Shown one piece after another: positions 29,484 to 37,292 of a DNA stretch of 64,000 bases; within the stretch, counting starts at the first letter, position 1, and the number at the start of each line of letters is the position of its first letter. A program made the translations under genes and the position numbers. Under the pieces are notes generated by a model. That model was given only the letters and a program-made list of their open reading frames with translations. It was not told the DNA's origin and did not search any database. The stretch spans positions 1 through 64,000 of the forward strand of contig NZ_VJNA01000010.1 in assembly GCF_007556585.1 (NCBI RefSeq). The letters run 5' to 3'. Source of the DNA: Tepidimonas aquatica (GTDB taxonomy: Bacteria; Pseudomonadota; Gammaproteobacteria; Burkholderiales; Burkholderiaceae_C).

Positions 29484-31556
29484 TCAGCGCCCGCCCCAGC
29501 TGTCTTTGAGGGTGGCGATGCGGTTGAACACCGGCTGCTCGGGCCGGTGGTCGAGCCGGTCGGCGCAGAAGTAGCCGTGGCGCTCGAATTGCCAGCGCGA
29601 TTCGGCGGGGAGGTTGATCAGTGTCGGCTCGACGTACCCGCGCACGGTACGCAGGCTGGCCGGGTTCAGCACGGCCCGGAAGTCTTTGCCACCAGCGTCG
29701 GGCTGCGGGTCGGTGAACAGGCGGTCGTACAGGCGCACCTGCACCGCCACCGCCTCGTGGGCACCGACCCAGGTGATGGTGCCTTTGACCTTGATGGCGT
29801 CGGCGCCGGGAGTGCCGCTTTTGGTGTCGGGGATCACGCGCGCCAGCACCTTGGTCACTTGCCCCTGGGCGTCCTTTTCGCAGCCGGTGCACTCGACAAC
29901 GTAGCCGTACTTGAGGCGAACCTTGTTGCCGGGGAACAGCCTGAAATAGCCCTTGGGCGGCTGTTCAGCGAAGTCCTCGCGCTCGATCCACAGCCGTGGG
30001 CCCAGCGTGAACGATCGCTCGCCCCAGCCCGGGTGGTGCGGGTGCAGCGGGGCGCGACAAGCCTCGCGGTGCGTGGCGCTGCCAAACACCTCGGCCCAGT
30101 TGGTGAGTTCGAGTTCGACCGGATCCAGCACCACCATGGCGCGCGGGGCCTTGCCTTCCAGGTCGTCACGCAGCGCCACTTCCAGGTTGCCGTAGTCGAT
30201 CCAGCCGCCGGCCTTGCTGACGCCGGTACGCTCACAAAAGAGCCGGATCGCTTCCGGCGTGTAGCCGCGTCGGCGCAGGCCGGCGATGGTGGGCAGGCGC
30301 GGGTCATCCCAGCCGGCGACGATGCCCTCGTCCACCAAGGCCTTGAGCTTGCGTTTGCTGGTGACGACGTAGGTGAGGTTCAGGCGCGCGAATTCGTACT
30401 GGTGCGGCAGGTCGAACGGCTCGGGCTCGTAGGCGGCAAGCGCCTGCGCCAGCAACGGGGTGAAGTGGTGCAGCTCGGCCAGCAGCAGCTCGAAAAAGCC
30501 GTCGAGGTCGCGCAGCACGGCGTCGCGGTCGTGCTCCCAGCGCGCGAACATGGCGGCCATGCGCCGCTCGGCCTCGGTGTTGCGGCCGAGCTTGGCCGCG
30601 GCGTTGTGGCAGCGCAGCGCGAATTCCTTGGCGGCTTCGACACCTTGGGCGCGCAAGCCCTCAATGCGTTGGCGGGCGCGGGCAAAGTGCGGCGCACGCA
30701 GCAGCGGCACCAGGCGCTCCAGCAACCAGTCGTAAAACGGGCGCTGGTCTTCGAACTCCAGCGTGCAGATGCTGTGCGTGATTTGCTCCAGCGCGTCCTC
30801 GATGGGGTGCGCGAAGGTGTACATCGGGTACACGCACCAGCGCTCGCCAGTGTTGTGGTGGGCGGCGTGCTTGATGCGGTAGATCGTCGGGTCGCGCAGG
30901 TTGATGTTGGGGCTGGCCATGTCGATCTTGGCGCGCAGCACCATCGCGCCGTCGGGGTGCTGGCCAGCCAGCATTTCGCGCCAGCGGCGCAGGTTGTCCT
31001 GCACGGGCCGGTCACGCCACGGGCTGTCCACCCCCGGCTCGGTCAGCGTGCCGCGGTTGGCCCGCATCTGCTCCGGCGTTTGTTCGTCGACGTAGGCGTG
31101 GCCGGTTTCGATCAGGTACTCGGCCGCACGCGCCATCGTCTCGAAATAATCGCTGGCGAAGTAGCGGTGCTCGGTGCCATGGGCGTGCCAGCTCCAGCCC
31201 AGCCACTGCACGGCGTCGGCGATGGCGTCGACGTAGGCCTGCTCTTCCTTTTCGGGGTTGGTGTCGTCGTAGCGCAGGTGGCACACACCACCGTACTCCT
31301 GCGCCAGGCTGAAGTTGATCCAGATGCTTTTGGCGTGCCCGATGTGCAGGTAGCCGTTGGGCTCCGGGGGAAAGCGGGTGCGAATGCGCGCCGGGTCGGG
31401 CAGGCCGCGGGCGTGGTGGTCGGCGTCGCCGGGGCTGCCACCCCAGCGGCGGCCTTGGTGGCGCCCAGCAGCCAGGTCGCGCTCGATGATCTGGCGCAAG
31501 AAGTTGCTGCTGGAGGCGGGATGGTGTTCGTGGGTGTGCGGGGCGTGCTCGCTCAT
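29484..31556 (-). CDS. glnS: Glutaminyl-tRNA synthetase with an extra internal domain
   Basis: A 690-residue class I synthetase charging tRNA-Gln. The HIGH motif (YLHIGHAKS) is at 71-74, and the KMSKS equivalent is VTSKRKL at 398-404. The ICTLEFEDQRPFYDW and PHQYEFARLNL segments are GlnRS-specific. Escherichia coli GlnRS has 554 residues; most of the difference is an insertion of about 100 residues, roughly 284-382, between YDWLLERLVP and PHQYEFARL, rich in Ala, Arg and Leu and probably helical. The anticodon-binding beta-barrels follow. It overlaps the upstream cyclase stop by ATGA, and its 3' end faces xerD with a 9-base gap. Confidence 0.95.
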   Translation of the reverse strand: MSEHAPHTHEHHPASSSNFLRQIIERDLAAGRHQGRRWGGSPGDADHHARGLPDPARIRTRFPPEPNGYLHIGHAKSIWINFSLAQEYGGVCHLRYDDTNPEKEEQAYVDAIADAVQWLGWSWHAHGTEHRYFASDYFETMARAAEYLIETGHAYVDEQTPEQMRANRGTLTEPGVDSPWRDRPVQDNLRRWREMLAGQHPDGAMVLRAKIDMASPNINLRDPTIYRIKHAAHHNTGERWCVYPMYTFAHPIEDALEQITHSICTLEFEDQRPFYDWLLERLVPLLRAPHFARARQRIEGLRAQGVEAAKEFALRCHNAAAKLGRNTEAERRMAAMFARWEHDRDAVLRDLDGFFELLLAELHHFTPLLAQALAAYEPEPFDLPHQYEFARLNLTYVVTSKRKLKALVDEGIVAGWDDPRLPTIAGLRRRGYTPEAIRLFCERTGVSKAGGWIDYGNLEVALRDDLEGKAPRAMVVLDPVELELTNWAEVFGSATHREACRAPLHPHHPGWGERSFTLGPRLWIEREDFAEQPPKGYFRLFPGNKVRLKYGYVVECTGCEKDAQGQVTKVLARVIPDTKSGTPGADAIKVKGTITWVGAHEAVAVQVRLYDRLFTDPQPDAGGKDFRAVLNPASLRTVRGYVEPTLINLPAESRWQFERHGYFCADRLDHRPEQPVFNRIATLKDSWGGR

Positions 31557-32977
31557 GCCGCGATTGTAGGGGGGCCAACCGCAGCGTCGCCGGCAACAAC
31601 GACCCGGTTACGCCCGCTGCGCTTGGCTTGGTACAGCGCGGTGTCGGCCTGATGAATCAGGTACTGGTAGTCCGGGTGCCCGCAGTAGGGGGCCACGCCG
31701 ATGCTGGCGGTGAGGTTGAGGGCCACGCCCCCGGGCAGTTCATAGGTGTGTTCGGCGATGCGCTGGCACAGCTTGTCGGCGTGGCGCAGCGCTTGCTCCG
31801 GAGTGACATCCACCAGCACGACGAGGAATTCTTCGCCACCGTAGCGAAAGACAAAGTCGCTGGCGCGCACGTGGTTGAGCAGCAGCAGCGCGGTCTGTTG
31901 CAGCACGGTGTCACCGGCGTCGTGGCTGTGCTGGTCGTTGACGAGCTTGAAGTGGTCCAGATCGAGCAGCAGTAGCGCAAACGGGATGCGGCGTTGTTGG
32001 GCCAAGTGCACTTCGCGCCCCAGGATGGGGCCGAGAAACCGGCGGTTCAGCAGCCGCGTGAGCGCGTCGCGGCCGCTTTCCAGTTCGATGTGGCGCTCGA
32101 ACAGCACTTGCACGAGGTACTGCAGGTTGCCCAGCGCGGCTTGCAGCTCGGTGATCAACACCGGCTGGCGTTGTGGATCCTGGACTTGCAATTGCGGCAG
32201 CAACGCGTTGTCGATGCGGTCCAGGCTGGCGTGCACCGGCTCGACTTCAGGGGCGCCTTCGAACAGGTTGTCGCCTTTGTGCAGGAACCACAAGCCGAAT
32301 TCAGAGCCGCGCAGCGTTGGCAGCACCAACGGCTGACCGCCGCGATGCAGCGCGAACAACACCTCCTGGCCCCAGGCGGCGAGCAAAAAACGCTGCCGCT
32401 CGCGCTCTACCTGCAGGTTTTGGCTCAACGCGTGCAGGCGGAAGGCTTCCTCGGTGCGGGCGACGCGCTGGGTGTCTCGCACGTACGACTCGGCCATCAA
32501 TTCCAGCGCGAGGTCGAACAGGTCGTTCACGTACAGCAGCGCCGCCTCGGTCTGCTGCGCGTCCAGGGCTGCGACGTCCGGCCGGTGCAGCAGGCGGCTC
32601 AACAGCCGACCTTTGAGAAAGCGCGCCCCACGGGCGACGAGGTGCATCGGTAACTGGATGCGGGCGTGCACCTCGCCGACGTGGCGCTGCTGCGCGACAA
32701 TGGCCGACAGCGCCTCGGGCGGATGGGGTTCGAACAGTTCGGCCAGCCAGCGACGCATCGAGGCGTGCAGGCGCTGGTGCACGATGTCCGCGTCCAAAAA
32801 CAGCTTGGCCTGCGGGTGGGTCAGCATTTCCGTGTAGAACGCCTCGGCCAGTTCGTCGCCCAGGTCGTGCGCCAGCGCGCTGATGCGCTGCGCGATCGCC
32901 GGCGGGGTCTTGGTCAAAATGGACTGCCATTCGACCACCGGGTCGAAGTCGGCGCGGGAATGTTGCGATACTATCAT
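31553..32977 (-). CDS. Globin-coupled oxygen-sensor diguanylate cyclase, DosC-like
   Basis: A 474-residue protein with the DosC/DgcO plan. A sensor globin occupies residues 1-165, with proximal haem ligand His104 (in GEVHARI, equivalent to DosC His98) and distal Tyr48 (AEAFYTEM, equivalent to DosC Tyr43). A helical middle domain spans 170-300 and includes FGLWFLHKGD. A GGDEF domain covers 303-465, with GGEEF at 380-384 and the inhibitory-site RASD at 371-374. It should make cyclic di-GMP in response to O2 bound at haem. It is translated just ahead of glnS with a four-base overlap. The upstream 30 bases are unusually AT-rich. Confidence 0.88.
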   Translation of the reverse strand: MIVSQHSRADFDPVVEWQSILTKTPPAIAQRISALAHDLGDELAEAFYTEMLTHPQAKLFLDADIVHQRLHASMRRWLAELFEPHPPEALSAIVAQQRHVGEVHARIQLPMHLVARGARFLKGRLLSRLLHRPDVAALDAQQTEAALLYVNDLFDLALELMAESYVRDTQRVARTEEAFRLHALSQNLQVERERQRFLLAAWGQEVLFALHRGGQPLVLPTLRGSEFGLWFLHKGDNLFEGAPEVEPVHASLDRIDNALLPQLQVQDPQRQPVLITELQAALGNLQYLVQVLFERHIELESGRDALTRLLNRRFLGPILGREVHLAQQRRIPFALLLLDLDHFKLVNDQHSHDAGDTVLQQTALLLLNHVRASDFVFRYGGEEFLVVLVDVTPEQALRHADKLCQRIAEHTYELPGGVALNLTASIGVAPYCGHPDYQYLIHQADTALYQAKRSGRNRVVVAGDAAVGPPTIAA

Positions 32978-33185
32978 TTTTAGTAATTATTGGTTATTGT
33001 TTGCTCAGTCTACCACGGGGTGGCTGGAGGTGCTAGGGTTGCCAACGATGTGGCCGCGAAACGTAGGCGGGTGTGTTACCACCGGTTACGTTCGACACGA
33101 TTGCGTGATACCTGTAGCACGCGCTTGGTGTTGCAATAGGTGCACGTATGGTCGAGCACGCGCTCGCAAGGCAGGAGAGATCGGT

Positions 33186-33563
33186 ATGAACATCCTTCGT
33201 TGGAAGCGCGCCGCGGTGGCGGCTTGGTTAGGCACGGTGGGGTCGCTGGGCGTGGCCCACGCCGGGGACGTGTACTGGTCGGTGGGGGTGCACCAGCCGG
33301 GCGTGAGTGTGCGGGTCGGCAACACGGTGCCGGTCGTCGTGGCGCCGCCGGTGGTTGTGGCGCCGCCGCCGGCGGTGGTGTGGGGGGCGCCGGTGGCCGT
33401 TGTGGCACCGCCGGGCCACCGCAAGCACCACCACCGTCATCATCACCGTTGGGATCGCGATGGTGGCCCGCGCGTGGTGGTGCCGGGGGCCTGGGGCGCG
33501 CCGCCCGCCTGGGGCTACCCCGGCCACGGCCGTTGGGACGACGACCGTCGCGGCTGGCGCTGA
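33186..33563 (+). CDS. Small secreted His-rich, Pro-Val-repeat protein
   Basis: A 125-residue protein with a clear signal peptide (residues 1-26, ending GVAHA). The mature part has a run of Pro/Val/Ala repeats (VVVAPPVVVAPPPAVV). A basic His-rich cluster follows (RKHHHRHHHRWDRD), and the C-terminus is a Gly/Trp/Arg-rich tail. The ATG at 33186 has caggagag upstream; a CGAGC-acgc-GCTCG hairpin lies 20 bases before it. Similar short proteins occur in many betaproteobacteria without known function. Metal binding through the histidines, or cell-surface association, is only a guess. The 208 bases upstream hold no gene. Confidence 0.75.
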   Translation: MNILRWKRAAVAAWLGTVGSLGVAHAGDVYWSVGVHQPGVSVRVGNTVPVVVAPPVVVAPPPAVVWGAPVAVVAPPGHRKHHHRHHHRWDRDGGPRVVVPGAWGAPPAWGYPGHGRWDDDRRGWR

Positions 33564-33595
33564 GCAACGCGCCACTGGGCGGGGTGGCGCACCGC

Positions 33596-33601
33596 TACAC
33601 T
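33596..33601 (+). promoter_or_regulatory. Candidate -10 element of uppP
   Basis: TACACT lies 35 bases before the uppP start in the 72-base gap after the His-rich protein gene. No supporting -35 box is evident. Confidence 0.3.
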
Positions 33602-33635
33602 AGCAGGCTTGTTTGGCTGCCCACGCCCGTTGCCG

Positions 33636-34466
33636 ATGGATATTGCTTTGCTGCTCAAAGCCGCCCTGATGGGGGTGGTGGAGGGCCTGACTGAATTTTT
33701 GCCCGTTTCGTCCACCGGACATCTGATTTTGGCCGCCGCGCTGCTGGACTTGCCGGACGAGCGCACGAAGGTGTTCGAGGTGGTGATCCAGACCGGGGCG
33801 ATCTTGGCCATCGTGGGGCTGTACTGGCAGCGCTTGTTGGCCACGCTGCGCGGCTTGCCACGGGATGCGCTGGCGCAGCGCTTTGCGTTCAACGTGGCGT
33901 TGGGTTTTGCGCCGGCGGCGGCGGCAGGGTTTGCGTTCATCGGCCCGATCAAGGCGTATCTGTTCAACGCTTGGGTGGTCGCGGCAGGCTTTGTGCTGGG
34001 CGGGCTCGTCATGCTGTGGGTGGAGGCGCGCCAGCGCCGCGGGGCGCGGCCGCGCATTGACGATGTCGACGCCATCCGTGGGCGCGACGCGCTGGCGGTT
34101 GGGCTGATCCAGTGCCTGGCGCTGTTTCCGGGGGTGAGCCGCTCCGGCGCCACCATCATCGGGGCGATGGCGCTGGGGTTTTCGCGCCGCGCAGCCACCG
34201 AGTTCAGTTTTTTTCTGGCCATCCCGATGTTGTTCGGGGCCGCGGCCTACGACCTGTACAAACACCGCGCGCTGCTGGGCGCGGCGGACGTGCCCTTCTT
34301 CGCCGTGGGGCTGGTGGTGTCGTTCGTGTCGGCGTGGGTGTGCGTGAAGTGGCTGCTGCGCTACGTGGCCAGCCACACGTTTGTGCCGTTTGCCTGGTAC
34401 CGCATCGCTTTCGGCGTGCTGATCGCCGTCAGCGGCTGGCTGGGCTGGGTGCGTTGGGTGCCATGA
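33636..34466 (+). CDS. uppP: Undecaprenyl-diphosphatase
   Basis: A 276-residue inner-membrane phosphatase (BacA family) that recycles undecaprenyl diphosphate for peptidoglycan and other polymers. The two signature regions are [14 protein letters not shown] (16-29) and [13 protein letters not shown], with about eight membrane helices. The ATG at 33636 is chosen; the TTG nine codons upstream has no ribosome binding site. Its last 38 bases overlap the 3' end of the hydrolase gene on the other strand. Confidence 0.95.
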   Translation: MDIALLLKAALMGVVEGLTEFLPVSSTGHLILAAALLDLPDERTKVFEVVIQTGAILAIVGLYWQRLLATLRGLPRDALAQRFAFNVALGFAPAAAAGFAFIGPIKAYLFNAWVVAAGFVLGGLVMLWVEARQRRGARPRIDDVDAIRGRDALAVGLIQCLALFPGVSRSGATIIGAMALGFSRRAATEFSFFLAIPMLFGAAAYDLYKHRALLGAADVPFFAVGLVVSFVSAWVCVKWLLRYVASHTFVPFAWYRIAFGVLIAVSGWLGWVRWVP

Positions 34467-35304
34467 AGTGACGCAGCGCGCGGTCGATGGCGGCGGCGGT
34501 GGCCTCGGGCTTTTCCATCGGAAACAGGTGCGTGCCGTCGATGAACTGCAGCCGCGGTGACGGCTCGCGGCCACACAGTTTGTGCGTCATCGTCAGGCCC
34601 ACGCGGCGCATTTCCTCGGAGTGGGTGCCACCAACAAACGCCACCGGGCAGCGCAGCGGGTGGCGGCGCAGCAGGCGGTCCAGGTGGTGCGGCAGGGTGT
34701 CGTAGATGGCCGTTTCGATGTCGCGGTCGAAGCTGAGCACGCGATGCACCTGGCCATCGGGGCCGACCTCGTCGTGCGTGCCGGCGGCGATGTAGTCGGC
34801 CAGCACGCGCGCGTCCCAACGGCTGAAGGCGCGTTTGTGGCGAAAGTGTTGCAGCGCTTCGTCGGCGCTGGCCCAGCGGTTGCGCCGCTTGCGGCTGATG
34901 CGCCCTGGCGAGACGGCACCGATGAGGCGGGTGTGCTTGGCCGCGGCCAGCGCACGCGCTTTCCAGCCGCCCAGCACCGGCGAGTCGAGCATCACCACGC
35001 CGCCGACCGCGCTGCCGCCGAGCTGCGGGTGCTGCGCGGCGCACATCAGGCTCAAAAAACCGCCCAGCGAGTGCCCGACCAGAAACAGCGGCTCGCCCTG
35101 GGGCTGAACCTGCTGGGTGACGAAATCGGCCAATTGGCGCACCAGATGAGGCCAGTTGCTGGTGACAGGGTAGCGCGGGTCGTGGCCGAACTTGTCCAGC
35201 GCTTCGACACGCCAGCCGCGCGCGCGCAGGTCGTCGAACAGCACGCGGTAGGTGCCGGCGGGGAAGCTGTTGGCGTGCGAAAACACGATGCAGGGCGGGT
35301 TCAT
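34429..35304 (-). CDS. Alpha/beta hydrolase (esterase/lipase-like)
   Basis: A 291-residue cytoplasmic alpha/beta-hydrolase. [12 protein letters not shown] at the N-terminus is in the oxyanion-loop position, the nucleophile elbow is GHSLGG with Ser79, and the likely catalytic His is in [11 protein letters not shown] near the C-terminus. Substrate unknown. It starts 65 bases after recD on the same strand, and the spacer holds two inverted repeats, so it may be a separate transcript. Confidence 0.82.
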   Translation of the reverse strand: MNPPCIVFSHANSFPAGTYRVLFDDLRARGWRVEALDKFGHDPRYPVTSNWPHLVRQLADFVTQQVQPQGEPLFLVGHSLGGFLSLMCAAQHPQLGGSAVGGVVMLDSPVLGGWKARALAAAKHTRLIGAVSPGRISRKRRNRWASADEALQHFRHKRAFSRWDARVLADYIAAGTHDEVGPDGQVHRVLSFDRDIETAIYDTLPHHLDRLLRRHPLRCPVAFVGGTHSEEMRRVGLTMTHKLCGREPSPRLQFIDGTHLFPMEKPEATAAAIDRALRHFMAPNAPSPASR

Positions 35305-35323
35305 GGCGGTGTCAGGCAAGCGT

Positions 35324-35346
35324 GCCGCCCGCCAGGGCGGCTTTTT
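35324..35346 (+). other. GC-rich hairpin with a T-run on the plus strand
   Basis: GCCGCCC (35324-35330), a GCCA loop, GGGCGGC (35335-35341) and TTTTT (35342-35346) have the shape of an intrinsic terminator on the plus strand. The only plus-strand gene upstream ends at 34466, so its role is unclear; on the minus strand it would be a leader hairpin without a T-run. Confidence 0.45.
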
Positions 35347-35347
35347 G

Positions 35348-35361
35348 CGAACGGTCGTTCG
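35348..35361. promoter_or_regulatory. Palindrome in the leader of the hydrolase gene, operator-like
   Basis: CGAACG-gt-CGTTCG, a 14-base sequence with perfect six-base arms, lies 44 bases before the hydrolase start, just after the recD stop. The shape suits a TetR-type operator, but no TetR gene is in the window. Confidence 0.4.
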
Positions 35362-35369
35362 ATGGTGGG

Positions 35370-37292
35370 TTATGGTAGCGCGGCCAGCACGGCGTCTCGC
35401 AGCCCGCTGTCGCGTTCGGTGCGGCGCTGCAGCGCCGCCAGCAGCGTGGCCGGGCCACCCGGTAGCACCAGGGTCAGACGCTGGCGTGCGCGCGTGATGC
35501 CGGTGTACAGCAGCTCGCGTGTGGCCAGGGGGCTGTCGGGGTCGGGGGGCAGCACGAGGATGACATGGTCGAATTCGCTGCCCTGGGCCTTGTGCACGGT
35601 CATCGCCCACGCCGGCTCCACGTGCTGCAGTTGAGCCGGCAGCACCCAGTGCACGCCGGCGCCGGGCTGCGTCGCCGGCAGCGCCAGCCGCCACTGCAGG
35701 CCGCCGTCAGGCGCGCGCAGCGGCAGCAGCAGCCCAAGGTCGCCGTTCATGACACCCAGCGCCGGCTGGTTGCGCGTGACCAGCCACGGTTGCCCGGCCG
35801 GCCCCCACGGCCCTTGCGGCAGCGCGGGGGTGGTGCCCTCGGCGCGGCGCTGCAGGCGGGCGTTGAGGCCTTGCACCCCCCAGGGGCCTTGGCGCAGAGC
35901 GCACAGCACCTGCAGCCGGCCGTGCTGCGCCAGACGCTCGCCTGCCCATGGGTGCGCGTCGGCCAGCGTCGGCAACGCGCCGGCGAGCGGCTGCAGCAGG
36001 GCTTGGGCGTGCGCGCTCCAGGTCGTCAGCCAGCGGTCGTCCTCGGGGCCACTGTGCACGCTGACGTCGGCGGTGGGGTGGTGCAGCAGATGGTGCACGG
36101 CGTCCACGTCGCCTTGGCGCACGGCCTGCGCCCAGCGGCCAATGCCGCTGTCGGCGTCGAAGCGGCGGCTGCGCCGCAGCATCACGACGGCTTGGTCCAA
36201 CGCGTCGCCACCGGGGTCGATCCACGCGGCGGGCACGGCTACGCCGGTGGCGGCGTGCAAGGCCTGCGCGGTGCCGGGGTGCCAGCGTGCGGCGTCGGCG
36301 TGCAGACACAGCTCGGCCAGCACCGCGCCGGCCTGCACCGACGCCAATTGGTCGCGGTCGCCCAGCAGGATCAGGCGGGCTTGGGGTGGCAGCGCCTGCA
36401 CGGTGGCGTGCAGCAACTCCAGGTCCACCATCGAGGCTTCATCGACCACCAGCACGTCCAGCGGCAGCGGCCGATCGGGGCCATGACGGGCCGCACCGCC
36501 GTCGGGACGCTGCCCCAGCAGGGCATGCAGGGTTCGGGCGGCACCGGGCAGGTGGGCGCGCAGCTGGTCGGTGGGCAGCGGCAACCCGGTCGGCGGCAGC
36601 GCCCGCCAGGCTTGGGCCAGGGCTGCCGCCAGCCGCGCCGCAGCCTTGCCGGTGGGGGCGGCCAGGGCGATCGTCAGCGGGGCGCCTTGGGCGAGCGCCA
36701 GGCCCTGCAGGGTGGCCAGCAGCCGCGCCACGGTGGTGGTCTTGCCGGTGCCGGGGCCGCCGGTGATGACGGTGAGGGCCTGGTGCAGCGTGCGTGCGCA
36801 AGCCCAGCGTTGGTCGGCGTCATGCCCATCCGCAGGGGGGCCGAATAGGGCGTCCAGCCACGCCCGCACCTCGACAGGGGCGGGCGACGGGGTGGGGTGC
36901 AGGCGGGCGGCCAGCGCATGCGCCACCGCCTGCTCGCGCTGCCAGTGGCGCCACAGGTACAGGCGCGAACCGTGGCGCACCAGCGGTGTGGGGGCGCTGC
37001 CGTCGCCCAACCATGGGGGATGGTCGGCGGCGTGGGGGGTGCGCGAGAGGAGGCGCTGCAGCCGCGCGCTGCACGGGCCGTTGGGCGGCGCCGTGCGCTG
37101 GATCAGCCAGGCGATGTGGCCGTCAGCCGCGTGGCGGCTTACCACCGCGCTGGCCAGGCAGGTGGCCAGTGGGGCATCCGGGCACAGACGCTGCGCGACG
37201 CGGGCAAACGCGGCGTCGGCGGCGCGCAGCTCGCCGCTGGCCAGGCCGCGCTGCAGCCAGGTGTCCAGGGTGTCGGTGGCGGGTGGCGTCAT
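35370..37292 (-). CDS. recD: Exodeoxyribonuclease V subunit alpha
   Basis: A 640-residue 5'-3' helicase subunit of RecBCD for double-strand-break repair. Walker A (GGPGTGKT) is at 178-185, Walker B lies in LVVDEASMVDLEL, and the C-terminal helicase motifs include AMTVHKAQGSEFDHV and LYTGITRARQRL. The start at 37292 overlaps the recB stop (ATGA). The frame continues 39 codons upstream into recB without being coding. Length is normal. Confidence 0.95.
   Translation of the reverse strand: MTPPATDTLDTWLQRGLASGELRAADAAFARVAQRLCPDAPLATCLASAVVSRHAADGHIAWLIQRTAPPNGPCSARLQRLLSRTPHAADHPPWLGDGSAPTPLVRHGSRLYLWRHWQREQAVAHALAARLHPTPSPAPVEVRAWLDALFGPPADGHDADQRWACARTLHQALTVITGGPGTGKTTTVARLLATLQGLALAQGAPLTIALAAPTGKAAARLAAALAQAWRALPPTGLPLPTDQLRAHLPGAARTLHALLGQRPDGGAARHGPDRPLPLDVLVVDEASMVDLELLHATVQALPPQARLILLGDRDQLASVQAGAVLAELCLHADAARWHPGTAQALHAATGVAVPAAWIDPGGDALDQAVVMLRRSRRFDADSGIGRWAQAVRQGDVDAVHHLLHHPTADVSVHSGPEDDRWLTTWSAHAQALLQPLAGALPTLADAHPWAGERLAQHGRLQVLCALRQGPWGVQGLNARLQRRAEGTTPALPQGPWGPAGQPWLVTRNQPALGVMNGDLGLLLPLRAPDGGLQWRLALPATQPGAGVHWVLPAQLQHVEPAWAMTVHKAQGSEFDHVILVLPPDPDSPLATRELLYTGITRARQRLTLVLPGGPATLLAALQRRTERDSGLRDAVLAALP

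Noticed and set aside
32978-33010. FNR/ANR-type or sigma-70 promoter in the AT-rich stretch before the globin cyclase
   Set aside because: No TTGAT-N4-ATCAA dyad and no acceptable -35/-10 pair; AT-richness alone is not enough to annotate a promoter.
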